Shown one piece after another: positions 1-7,158 of a stretch of 30,396 nt of DNA. The notes beneath the pieces were generated by a model. It worked only from the letters and a program-made list of their open reading frames with translations. It did no database searches and had not been told where the DNA came from. The stretch is from NCBI GenBank assembly GCA_038215095.1, contig JBBQRG010000038.1, positions 1 to 30,396 on the forward strand, in the 5' to 3' direction. A program made the position numbers and the translations under genes. This stretch comes from DATACN01 sp038215095 (lineage in GTDB: Bacteria; Actinomycetota; Thermoleophilia; Solirubrobacterales; Thermoleophilaceae). The stretch's first letter is position 1; each line of letters starts with the position of its first letter.

Positions 1-390
1 GGGCGCGCGGATGAACACCGCTCGTATGTTCGCGCCGTCCAGCTCCAGGTCGGCCTCGAAGCTCTGCACCTGGCGCCCGAAGGCGTTGCGCCGCGCGCTC
101 ACGTCGAGCAGGCCGAGGTGCTCGCGGTCGAGCATGATCAGGCCCGCGCACGTGCCGAGCACCGGGCGCCCGGCCCGCACCAGCTCGCGCAGCGGGCCGG
201 CCAGGCCCTCGCGCTCGATGCCCAGCGTCATGGTGGTGGACTCTCCCCCGGGGATCACGAGCCCGTCGAGCCCCTCGAGCTGCTCGGCGGTGCGCACTTC
301 GCGCGGGTTGGCCCCGAGCTCGCGCAGCAGCCGCGCGTGCGCCTCGAAGTCGCCCTGGAGGGCGAGCACGCCGATCTCAGGGGCGCTCAC
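1..390 (-). CDS. pdxT: Pyridoxal 5'-phosphate synthase glutaminase subunit PdxT (3' end cut off by window edge)
   Basis: PdxT hydrolyses glutamine and passes ammonia to PdxS for vitamin B6 (PLP) synthesis in the cytoplasm. The 130 visible codons start at GTG and read VSAPEIGVLALQGDFEAH. The glutaminase class-I signatures are present: the GGES motif at residues 48-51 and the nucleophile loop GTCAGLI with Cys81. The catalytic His/Glu pair lies in the missing C-terminal third. The GTG overlaps the pdxS stop codon by 4 bp (GTGA), so the two subunits are almost certainly translated together. The reading frame is open to base 1, so the gene is partial only because the window ends. Confidence 0.95.
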   Translation of the reverse strand, partial: MSAPEIGVLALQGDFEAHARLLRELGANPREVRTAEQLEGLDGLVIPGGESTTMTLGIEREGLAGPLRELVRAGRPVLGTCAGLIMLDREHLGLLDVSARRNAFGRQVQSFEADLELDGANIRAVFIRAP

Positions 391-1283
391 CAGCCGCGGT
401 TCTGCAGCAGGCCGCCGTTGGCCTCGAGCGTGGACATCTCTATGCCCGCCATCGGCTCGCCCAGCCCGCGCGAGGCGGCTGCCACGCGCTGGGCGTCCTC
501 GAAGTGGGTGGTGGCCTCGACGATCGCCCTGGCCCGCCGCGCGGGGTCCGACGACTTGAAGATGCCCGAGCCCACGAAGTTGCCCTCGGCGCCCAGCTGC
601 ATCATCAGGGCGGCGTCGGCCGGGGTGGCGATTCCGCCGGCGCAGAACAGCACCACGGGCAGCTTGCCGGTCTCGGCCACGTCGCGCACGAGGTCGAGCG
701 GCGACTGCAGCTCCTTGGCGGCCGTGGGCAGCTCGGTGTCGTCGAGCGACTGAAGGCGCCGTAGCTCGCCCGTGATCAGCCGGATGTGGCGCACGGCCTC
801 GACCACGTTGCCGGTGCCGGCCTCGCCCTTGGAGCGGATCATCGCCGCGCCCTCGGCGATCCGCCGCAGCGCCTCGCCGAGGTTGGTGGCCCCGCATACG
901 AACGGCACCTTGAAGTTCCACTTGTCGATGTGGTGGGCCTCGTCGGCGGGCGTGAGCACCTCGGACTCGTCGATGTAGTCCACCTCGAGCGCCTCCAGCA
1001 CCTGCGCCTCGGCGAAGTGGCCGATGCGGGCCTTGGCCATGACCGGGACCGACACGGCCTCCTGGATCGCGGCGATCATCGAGGGATCGGACATGCGCGC
1101 CACGCCGCCGTCCTTGCGGATGTCGGCCGGTACGCGCTCGAGCGCCATCACGGCGGCCGCGCCGGCGTCCTCGGCGATCTTGGCCTCCTCGGCGGTGACC
1201 ACGTCCATGATCACGCCGCCCTTGAGCATCTCGGCCAGGCCGGACTTGACTCTGAAGGTGCCGGTGTCCCTCACGCGATTCAT
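387..1283 (-). CDS. pdxS: Pyridoxal 5'-phosphate synthase lyase subunit PdxS
   Basis: PdxS condenses ribose 5-phosphate, glyceraldehyde 3-phosphate and PdxT-derived ammonia into PLP. The 298-residue product has the family's usual length. It carries the expected TIM-barrel landmarks: Asp27 in GVIMDVV, the Schiff-base lysine Lys84 in VMAKARIGH, and the second lysine Lys152 in IRSKGEAGTGN. The frame extends 30 codons further upstream, but that stretch is the antisense-like tail of the preceding gene. The ATG at 1283 starts the conserved MNRVRDTGTF sequence and overlaps the upstream stop codon (ATGA). pdxT follows with another 4-bp overlap. Confidence 0.97.
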   Translation of the reverse strand: MNRVRDTGTFRVKSGLAEMLKGGVIMDVVTAEEAKIAEDAGAAAVMALERVPADIRKDGGVARMSDPSMIAAIQEAVSVPVMAKARIGHFAEAQVLEALEVDYIDESEVLTPADEAHHIDKWNFKVPFVCGATNLGEALRRIAEGAAMIRSKGEAGTGNVVEAVRHIRLITGELRRLQSLDDTELPTAAKELQSPLDLVRDVAETGKLPVVLFCAGGIATPADAALMMQLGAEGNFVGSGIFKSSDPARRARAIVEATTHFEDAQRVAAASRGLGEPMAGIEMSTLEANGGLLQNRGW

Positions 1284-2146
1284 GGTACCCGCGCCAGAGC
1301 TATCAGCCGTGCGGGATCCTCGTAGACGATCCCGCTGCCGAGCCTGCGCACTACGTAGCCGGCTCGCTCCCACGCTCGCTGCTTGCGGGCGTCCTCGGCG
1401 GGGAACTGGTGGTACTGCGGCCCGTCGATCTCGACGATCAGCCTTGTTTCGGGCCAGACCAGATCGGCCTCCTCGCCCGCGATCTTGATGTTCACCCGCG
1501 GCATCCGCATGTCGGCGTCCTGCAGCACCTCGAGCGCCCGGCCTTCAGGATCTGAACGGGTCCGTTGGTACGGGATGGCGGGGTAGCGGGTGGCGAGGTC
1601 CCTGAGCAGGCGGGTTCCCCTCCGGCTGCCGTGCCGTTCCAGGGCCGACAACAGCTGCTGGGTGGTGGTCGTCTTCAGCCTCAGTGCTTCGCGGAATGCC
1701 CTGCGGATGTCGCGCCCGCTGACGCTCGGCGCGAGATCGATCAGGGTCCGTGCGGCGCTGGTGATCGCGACGCCATCGCAGGTCGTCGTGTCGCCGTCCA
1801 GTGTTTGCGAGCGAAGCACGAGCAGCCCGCCCAGCCTCCGTCGGCCTCCGCTTCCGGGGCGCGTGACGATCTCGTAGCTGCCCGCAAGCCGCCTGATCCC
1901 CCAGCAGGCCGCCGCGCTCGCGTGGCTGAGCACGCTGTCGGGGGTGGTCAGCGTCGCGGCGATCCACCGCTGCCGGCGCGTGAGCGGCGCGCTGGTGAGG
2001 GCGTACACGCCCGGATGCACCACCCGCCACCCCCACTTGCCGATCGCGTGGGCGATCGCCTTTCGGCTCAGCCCGAGCGCGATGAGCTGCCAGGCCGCAA
2101 CGAGATCATCCTGCCCCGCAGCCAGCTCCCTGACGCGAACGTCCAT
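1280..2146 (-). CDS. AbiEi-like winged-helix plus DUF559 (Vsr/PD-(D/E)XK nuclease-like) protein
   Basis: A 288-residue two-part protein. Residues 1-80 resemble the AbiEi antitoxin winged-helix domain (GLSRKAIAHAI, then HPGVYAL, then RRQRWIAA, then SHASAA). Residues 200-285 resemble DUF559, a Vsr-like endonuclease fold: EADLVWPETRLIVEIDG holds the D...ExD pattern, followed by YHQFPAEDARKQRAWERAGY. Such proteins are common in actinomycetes and are usually annotated as type IV toxin-antitoxin AbiEi-family proteins; their biological role is not established. No partner toxin gene is adjacent. The ATG at 2146 lies in a large dyad (see 2135-2182), and the stop codon overlaps the pdxS start (ATGA). 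This suggests cotranscription and translational coupling with PLP synthase. Confidence 0.85.
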   Translation of the reverse strand: MDVRVRELAAGQDDLVAAWQLIALGLSRKAIAHAIGKWGWRVVHPGVYALTSAPLTRRQRWIAATLTTPDSVLSHASAAACWGIRRLAGSYEIVTRPGSGGRRRLGGLLVLRSQTLDGDTTTCDGVAITSAARTLIDLAPSVSGRDIRRAFREALRLKTTTTQQLLSALERHGSRRGTRLLRDLATRYPAIPYQRTRSDPEGRALEVLQDADMRMPRVNIKIAGEEADLVWPETRLIVEIDGPQYHQFPAEDARKQRAWERAGYVVRRLGSGIVYEDPARLIALARVP

Positions 2147-2182
2147 TTCATACCCCTATAGGGGTACAAACGGGACGTTCGC
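2135..2182. promoter_or_regulatory. Nested 48-bp dyad over the start of the AbiEi/DUF559 gene
   Basis: The core TACCCCTATAGGGGTA (2151-2166) is a perfect 16-bp palindrome. It is flanked at exactly equal distance (6 bp each side) by perfect 10-bp inverted arms, GCGAACGTCC (2135-2144) and GGACGTTCGC (2173-2182). On the minus strand the inner palindrome contains the purine-rich AGGGG, the only Shine-Dalgarno-like sequence before the ATG at 2146. The left arm covers the end of the start codon and codons 2-4. The site could be a protein operator, for example for the encoded winged-helix protein. It could also be an mRNA hairpin hiding the ribosome-binding site, or a terminator for the gene ending at 2189. 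The symmetry is seen directly; the role is inferred. Confidence 0.75.
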
Positions 2183-2188
2183 CCCGGG

Positions 2189-3952
2189 CTAGTGGCAGTT
2201 CGCCTTGCCGGAGTCCGCCGACACGCCCGACGTGGTGGCGAGGAAGCGCCAGGCGTAGGCGCCGTCGCTCAGGGTCAGCTGGCCGATGCCCACCGTGGTG
2301 TTGTCGCGGAACTGGCTGTTCGGCAGCGGCTGCACGATCGTGTGGTGGCTGCGGCCACCCTCGCCGAGCGTGATCTGGCGGATGCCGTTCACCGGGTCGG
2401 CAATGCCGTCCGGCGTCTGCGGGGCGAAGCGCTCGTAGATGTGGTCGTGGCCGTTCAGGATCAGGTCGGCGCCGGCGGCGTAGAGCGCGTCCCAGGCCGG
2501 CTTCATGTCGCCGCCGTCGTTGAACTGCCCTGAGCTGAAGGTGGGCCGGTGCCAGTAGGCCAGCGTGCACTTGGTGGGGTGGGCCGCCAGGTCGGACTTG
2601 AGCCACTGGATCTGCGGCGAGTCGGCCTCGCAGCCGCCGATGTTGTCGCACTGCGAGTTCAGCGCCTCGACGTGCCAGCTGCCGATGTCGTAGCTGTAGT
2701 AGCCCTTGTCGCGGTCGCCGGCCTGGCCCGTCTGAACCCCGGGGCCGTTGAAGTAGTCGTAGTAGCCGCTGGCGCCGGGGGTCTGGTACTCGTGGTTGCC
2801 GGGCACCGGCTTCATGATCGGCTTGAGCCGGCCCCAGCTCGGGTCGAAGGAGGCGAGGAAGTCCGCGTACTCGCCGTTCTCGTACTGCAGGTCGCCGATG
2901 GCCAGGACGTTGGTCAGGTCGGCACGCAGCATCAGGTCCGAGCTCTGCTTCTGGTGGCAGAACGAGCCCTGGCCCTGGCCGTTGTTGAAGGACGGGTCGC
3001 GGGGCGAGCAGGCCGCGTCGCCGGCGGCGGCCACCACCGGCGGTAGGCCGGTGGCCTGCCAGCTCGGGAACGAGGAGGCGGAGCTCGACCGGGTGATGCG
3101 CCGGGCGCGGACGTTGCGGCTCGCGGGCAGCTTCTTGATGGGCGACCCGGCGACCTTCACGAAGTACACGGTGCGCTTGCCGTGGCTCGTGTAGGTGAAG
3201 GTGACGCGGCTGCCGTCGGGCGAGAAGCTGGGGTCGGCCTCGTCGCCCGGCGTGGCCGTCAGGCGGCGCCGGTGGCCGCCGTTGGCGCTGAGCAGGTAGA
3301 GGTCGCGGTGGCCGGCCTTGCCGTTGACGTACACGAGCGTCCGCCCGGTTGGCGACCAGGACGGCGCGAGGTCGGCGTCGGGGCTCCGCGTGAGGCGGCG
3401 CGCGGTGTTCGTGCCCTGCGTGATCGAGTAGACGTCGTCGTTCTTTCCCACCCGGCGCACGAACGCCACGCGGCCGTTCTTGGCCCAGTCGGGCGAGTGG
3501 TCGTCGGCTGGGTTGAAGGTGAGCGCCTGGGGAGTGCCGCCCTCGGCGCTGACCGTGTACAGGTCGCGGTGCCCGCGGCTGCCGCGGGCGAACACGAGCT
3601 GGTCTCCGCCGGCCGACCAGTCGGCCATGGTGTCCTTCGGGCCGCTCGTGAGCTGGCGCAGCATGGTGCCGTCCATGTACTCGATCCAGATCTGCGCGCC
3701 CGCGCTGCCGTAGCGGGTGAATGCCAGCCGCAGCCCACCGGGAGAGACCGAGGGCTGGTCCGCGCGACCCCGGGTGGGCACCACGCGCAGGCCGGCGCCG
3801 TTCGAGTTGCGCGCGTAGATCACGCGCGAGGCGCCGCGCTTCGCCGAGAAGGCCAGCTGGCCGTTCTTGGGCTTGACGGAGGCCGCCTCGGCGTTCGCTG
3901 CACCCCACGCGAGCAGGGCCAGGCAGATCAGGGGGAGTTGTAAACGGCGCAT
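2189..3952 (-). CDS. Secreted TolB-type propeller fused to calcineurin-like metallophosphoesterase
   Basis: A 587-residue exported protein. Residues 1-23 form a signal peptide (hydrophobic run after MRRLQ, cleavage near ANAEA). Residues about 28-275 contain repeated TolB/PD40-like propeller strands, such as QPSVSPGG, PSWSPTGR and PSFSPDGS. Residues about 305-580 form a metallophosphoesterase with the metal-binding series GD (311-312), GDLQY (353-357), GNHEY (385-389), His468 in YWHRP and GHDH (501-504), as in purple acid phosphatase-like enzymes. Substrate is unknown; it probably acts outside the membrane on a phosphoester. It lies 37 bp downstream of the RpiR gene and 42 bp before the AbiEi/DUF559 gene, all in one direction. 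Confidence 0.88.
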   Translation of the reverse strand: MRRLQLPLICLALLAWGAANAEAASVKPKNGQLAFSAKRGASRVIYARNSNGAGLRVVPTRGRADQPSVSPGGLRLAFTRYGSAGAQIWIEYMDGTMLRQLTSGPKDTMADWSAGGDQLVFARGSRGHRDLYTVSAEGGTPQALTFNPADDHSPDWAKNGRVAFVRRVGKNDDVYSITQGTNTARRLTRSPDADLAPSWSPTGRTLVYVNGKAGHRDLYLLSANGGHRRRLTATPGDEADPSFSPDGSRVTFTYTSHGKRTVYFVKVAGSPIKKLPASRNVRARRITRSSSASSFPSWQATGLPPVVAAAGDAACSPRDPSFNNGQGQGSFCHQKQSSDLMLRADLTNVLAIGDLQYENGEYADFLASFDPSWGRLKPIMKPVPGNHEYQTPGASGYYDYFNGPGVQTGQAGDRDKGYYSYDIGSWHVEALNSQCDNIGGCEADSPQIQWLKSDLAAHPTKCTLAYWHRPTFSSGQFNDGGDMKPAWDALYAAGADLILNGHDHIYERFAPQTPDGIADPVNGIRQITLGEGGRSHHTIVQPLPNSQFRDNTTVGIGQLTLSDGAYAWRFLATTSGVSADSGKANCH

Positions 3953-3989
3953 GGGGACCCGAACACGTTAGGGCACCCGAAGGTTGCGG

Positions 3990-4844
3990 CTACTTGAGCC
4001 TGAACGCCTTGATGCGGTCGGCGTAGGCCGGCTCGTCCTGGGCGTACACCCCGTAGGCGAGCGCCTGGATCACCCCGAGCAGCGCGCTGTGGCTGCGCAC
4101 GTAGGCGGGGCTGTTCGACGAGTAGTAGAGCTTGTGGTCGGCCAGCTTGGCGATCTCCGAGAGCGTGGCGTCGGCGATCGCGATCGTGGCGGCGCGGCGA
4201 TTGCGGGCCAGCTTCATCGCGCGAACCACGAGCGGGTGCGGGCGGCCGGCCGAGAAGCCCACCATCACGGTCTTCTCGTCCACTCTGCCGAGCTTGGCGA
4301 GGCCCTCCTGGCTCGGGCTGGCCACCACCTCCACGCGCAGGTCGAGCAGCATTAGCAGGTGGCGCAGGTAGCTGGCGAAGAAGGCCATCTGGTCGGTGCC
4401 GCAGAGCACGATGCGCTCCGCGCGCGAGACGAGGTCGATCGCGGCGGCCACCTCGTCGCGGTCCACGCGCCGGGCGGTCTCCTCCAGGTTCGCGTGATCG
4501 GCCGCGAGGGCGGCCTCGAAGTCGGTCTGGTCGATCGGAAAGAGCGGCGCTGTGGTCAGCTCGGGCTGCGCGCCGTTGGAGTTCTCACGTCCGCGGCGGT
4601 ACTCGTCGCGCGCGGAGGCCTGCAGCTCGGGGAAGCCCTCGAAACCGAGCGCCTGCGCGAAGCGGACGACGGTCGAGCTCGAGGTATTGGCGCGGCGGGC
4701 CAGCTCCTCGGCGGTGTGGAACGCGGCCTCCTCGAGGTGGTCCACGATGTACTGCCCAACGTCCTTCTGGGAGCGTGAGAACTCGTCGAAGCGCTGACGG
4801 ATTTCCTCGGACAGTGTGAGGGCGGTCGTGCCGGAGCGTGTCAC
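3990..4844 (-). CDS. MurR/RpiR-family transcriptional regulator
   Basis: A 284-residue regulator. Residues 10-85 form the N-terminal HTH_6 domain (QKDVGQYIVDHLEEAAFHTAEE, then SSTVVRFAQALGFEGFPELQ). Residues about 125-265 form a sugar-isomerase (SIS) domain that normally binds phosphosugars (RIVLCGTDQMAFFASYLRHLL, VGFSAGRPHPLVVRAMKLAR). Proteins of this family usually control sugar or amino-sugar catabolism. No sugar-catabolic gene lies next to it here, so its target cannot be named from context. The start is a GTG preceded by GGGG about 8 bases upstream. An 89-bp gap separates it from the methyltransferase gene, enough room for its own promoter. Confidence 0.9.
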   Translation of the reverse strand: MTRSGTTALTLSEEIRQRFDEFSRSQKDVGQYIVDHLEEAAFHTAEELARRANTSSSTVVRFAQALGFEGFPELQASARDEYRRGRENSNGAQPELTTAPLFPIDQTDFEAALAADHANLEETARRVDRDEVAAAIDLVSRAERIVLCGTDQMAFFASYLRHLLMLLDLRVEVVASPSQEGLAKLGRVDEKTVMVGFSAGRPHPLVVRAMKLARNRRAATIAIADATLSEIAKLADHKLYYSSNSPAYVRSHSALLGVIQALAYGVYAQDEPAYADRIKAFRLK

Positions 4845-4933
4845 GGACCCCTGATTCGCTCGCGGCGCGCAAGTTCCTTCCGAACCCGCGCGCCGCGAAC
4901 GTCTTTTCGCCTACGGCTGGACGACCAATGGAT

Positions 4934-5731
4934 TCACCTCCCTCTTCTCGCCAGGTACACGTGCTTCTGGTGGCGCTCCTCGTCCGGGCCGTGCTCCAGC
5001 CGCGCCCCGGGCAGCTGGCCCCGGGTCGCGACGAGCTCGAGGCCCGCGAGCTCGAGCGCACGCTCCACCTCCGCGCGTGGGTGGTGGCGCTGCCAGTGCG
5101 TGGTCGACGAGCGGCTCCAGCGATCGTCGCCCTCCTCGACGAAGACATAGATCGTGGCCGTGAAGCTCTCGCCTGGCCGCGGGTCCGCGCTCGGCTTGCC
5201 GCGCCAGCAGAACATGCGCCCCTCCGAATCGCCGATCGAGTCGCGCCCGAACAGCCGCCTGTAGGTGCCGAGGCTGTTCAGGTCGAAGGCCAGCAGCCCT
5301 CCCGGCGCCAGGTTGGCGGCCATGCCGGCGATCGCGGCCTCGAGCCCCTCGCCGTCGAGCACGTAGTTGAGCGAGTCGTCCAGGCACGTGACCAGGTCGA
5401 ACTCGCCCACCCGCGGCAGCTCGCGCATGTCCGCCACGAAGAGCTCCGCGCCGGGCGGCGCCTTCTCGCGCGCGAGCTCCACCATCGCCGGCGACAGGTC
5501 GCAGGCCGCGATCTCATAGCCGCGCCGGGCCATCGGCTCGAAGCTCTTGCCGGTGCCGCAGGCCACGTCGAGCAGGCGGCGGCCCCCCAGCCCGTGCTCG
5601 ATCGCCAGCGCCTCGAGCGCGCTCAGCCAGGTCTCGTAGTCGTAGCCCGCGGTGAACTCGTCGTAGTGCTCGGCCATGCCCTCGTAGGCGCCCAGGGCCG
5701 AGTCCTCCAAGAGCAGGGTCTGCGCCTCCAT
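4934..5731 (-). CDS. Class I SAM-dependent methyltransferase
   Basis: The ATG at 5731 gives 265 residues beginning MEAQTLLLEDSALGAYEG. The frame stays open for another 91 codons upstream, but that extension is low-complexity and runs into the divergent sigma-factor gene, so it was rejected. The Rossmann-fold motif I is clear (LLDVACGTGKSFEPMARRGY), followed by the acidic ACDLSPAMVELAREK strand and the motif II region FDLVTCLDDSLNYVL, a pattern typical of small-molecule methyltransferases. The substrate is not predictable. It is transcribed divergently from the sigma factor across a 58-bp gap that carries an inverted repeat. Confidence 0.88.
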   Translation of the reverse strand: MEAQTLLLEDSALGAYEGMAEHYDEFTAGYDYETWLSALEALAIEHGLGGRRLLDVACGTGKSFEPMARRGYEIAACDLSPAMVELAREKAPPGAELFVADMRELPRVGEFDLVTCLDDSLNYVLDGEGLEAAIAGMAANLAPGGLLAFDLNSLGTYRRLFGRDSIGDSEGRMFCWRGKPSADPRPGESFTATIYVFVEEGDDRWSRSSTTHWQRHHPRAEVERALELAGLELVATRGQLPGARLEHGPDEERHQKHVYLARRGR

Positions 5732-5744
5732 CGCTACATAGACC

Positions 5745-5771
5745 CGCTGAGCGATCAGAAATGTTTCAGCG
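5745..5771. promoter_or_regulatory. Inverted repeat in the divergent methyltransferase/sigma-factor promoter region
   Basis: CGCTGA (5745-5750) and TCAGCG (5766-5771) are perfect 6-bp inverted arms separated by 15 bp of locally AT-richer sequence. They lie in the only 58 bp between two divergent genes. Position and spacing fit a dimeric regulator site, and the ArsR-type protein encoded just downstream (6290-6943) is a possible ligand. Only the repeat itself is seen. Confidence 0.4.
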
Positions 5772-5789
5772 AACTGCAATCCTCGCGCC

Positions 5790-6293
5790 GTGGAGCCAGC
5801 GGCGCGCGCCCCCGCGCCCCCGAACCCGGCCTGGGACTGGGCCGGATTGCGCCGCAGCGCAGGTCTCGAAGCGCGCCGGCTGCTGCGCGATCCCCACGAC
5901 GCGGAGGACGCCGCGCAGGAGGCGATGATCCGCGCCTGGCGCCAGCGTGAGTCCTGCCTCTGCCCCGATGCCCCGGAGGGCTGGCTGCGCCAGATCGCCC
6001 GCAACGAGGCGCTGCGCCAGCACGGCCGGGTGGTCGCCCACGAGACAGAGCCGCTGCCCGAGCGGGACGCGGCGGTGGACGGTCCCGAGGACCGCCTGGT
6101 GGAGCAGCTATACCTGGACGGGGTGCTGCGCAGCCTCCGCGGCCAGGACCGGCTGCTTGTGTTGTTGCGTTACAAGCTCGACCTGCCCGATGTTGCGATT
6201 GCGCAGCGTCTGGGCATAGCCGAGAGCACTGTCCGGGTGCGCTTGCACCGACTAAAAAAGGAATTGCGTGTTCTAATCAGAGAACTGCGATGA
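5790..6293 (+). CDS. RNA polymerase sigma-70 family (ECF-like) sigma factor
   Basis: A 167-residue two-domain sigma factor. Region 2 spans about residues 25-80 (RRLLRDPHDAEDAAQEAMIRAWRQ, then GWLRQIARNEALRQHGR). Region 4 spans about 105-165 (DRLLVLLRYKLDLPDVAIAQRL, then GIAESTVRVRLHRLKKELR). The GTG at 5790 is the only usual start codon after the in-frame stop at 5748, and no clear Shine-Dalgarno precedes it, so the mRNA may be leaderless. No anti-sigma gene is adjacent. Instead the stop codon overlaps the start of an ArsR-type regulator (ATGA). Confidence 0.9.
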   Translation: MEPAARAPAPPNPAWDWAGLRRSAGLEARRLLRDPHDAEDAAQEAMIRAWRQRESCLCPDAPEGWLRQIARNEALRQHGRVVAHETEPLPERDAAVDGPEDRLVEQLYLDGVLRSLRGQDRLLVLLRYKLDLPDVAIAQRLGIAESTVRVRLHRLKKELRVLIRELR

Positions 6294-6943
6294 AAGCGAT
6301 CAACGACATAAACGACCCTCGGCTCGTCAAGGCGCTCGCGCATCCCCTGCGCGTGCGCATCCTCGGCGTGCTCCAAGACCGGGTGGCCAGCCCGAGCGAT
6401 CTTGCCGAGGAGCTCAAGGCTCCGCTCGGCAACGTGAGCTACCACGTGCGCATCCTCGCGCAGCTCGGGCTGCTCAAGCTCGTGAAGAAGCGACCGCGCC
6501 GCGGCGCCATCGAGCACTACTACGAGGCCCGCAGCCGCGTGCGCGTGTCCGACCGCGCCTGGGGCCAGGTGCCGAACATCGTCAAGGAGGCGATGGTCAA
6601 CGCCACGCTCGACCAGGTCTCCACCTACGTCGAGCAGTCGGCTGAGTCAGGCGGCTTCGAGCGCGCCGACGCGCACCTCACGCGCCAGCCGCTGCGGCTC
6701 GACGAGAAGGGCTGGGCGGAGCTGTCGGCGCTGGTGCTGAAGGCGCTGGAGCGCGCCAACGAGATCGAGGCCGCCAGCCTCGAGCGCCTGAAGGGGAGCG
6801 ACCACGAGGGCGAGTTCGAGGCTGGCCTAGTGATGATGCTGTTCGAGGCGGTGGCGGGCGGCGTGCCGCCAGTGGCCGCCCCCGAGTACGCCGACCAGAA
6901 CACGAACTCTCACCGCAGCGGCGCCAAGGCCGCCGCGGGCTAG
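6290..6943 (+). CDS. ArsR-type winged-helix transcriptional regulator
   Basis: A 217-residue protein. Residues 8-85 are a canonical ArsR/HTH_20 winged helix (RLVKALAHPLRVRILGVLQD, SDLAEELKAPLGNVSYHVRILAQLGLL). No cysteine metal-binding motif is visible. Residues 90-195 form a helical C-terminal part of the kind seen in actinobacterial ArsR-like regulators, and the last 20 residues are a disordered tail. It starts inside the stop codon of the sigma factor gene (ATGA), so the two are probably made in a fixed ratio. Its stop shares the tetranucleotide CTAG with the stop of the convergent gene. Confidence 0.9.
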   Translation: MKAINDINDPRLVKALAHPLRVRILGVLQDRVASPSDLAEELKAPLGNVSYHVRILAQLGLLKLVKKRPRRGAIEHYYEARSRVRVSDRAWGQVPNIVKEAMVNATLDQVSTYVEQSAESGGFERADAHLTRQPLRLDEKGWAELSALVLKALERANEIEAASLERLKGSDHEGEFEAGLVMMLFEAVAGGVPPVAAPEYADQNTNSHRSGAKAAAG

Positions 6944-7152
6944 TCGGCCCGGCGCCAGTCCACGGCCCGGCCCTCTGCGTCGAGCACCAGCTCGACGCGG
7001 TCCCCCACCCCCACCTCATCGGCCTCGTCGCTGGAGCTCTCGACGACCTCTGAGCCGCCCTCCTCGCGCTGAACCTGCACACGCCTCGTGCCGACCCAGC
7101 GGCCGGTCACGGTGGCAAAGGAGGGATCGGGGGCGGGGTCGGGGTCGGTCAA
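6940..7152 (-). CDS. Small hypothetical protein (about 70 residues)
   Basis: I do not recognise the family. The frame reads from a TTG at 7152 (LTDPDPAPDPSF), then TVTGRWVGTRRVQVQREE, an acidic stretch and DRVELVLDAEGRAVDWRRAD. The last 45 residues have a plausible soluble beta-rich pattern that ends exactly at the CTAG shared with the convergent ArsR-type gene. The frame is open upstream to 7413, but there it lies antisense to the FAD dehydrogenase. The start could instead be an internal GTG (TGRWVG). Without homologues this remains a moderate call. Confidence 0.5.
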   Translation of the reverse strand: MTDPDPAPDPSFATVTGRWVGTRRVQVQREEGGSEVVESSSDEADEVGVGDRVELVLDAEGRAVDWRRAD

Positions 7153-7158
7153 GGGAGC

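Noticed and set aside
2148..3908. Long Arg/Pro-rich open frame on the minus strand overlapping the metallophosphoesterase gene
   Set aside because: It is the same region read in another frame; composition is typical of high-GC shadow frames and it has no domain.
4585..5148. Arg/Ser-rich minus-strand frame bridging the RpiR and methyltransferase genes
   Set aside because: It overlaps two well-supported genes in other frames and has low-complexity composition.
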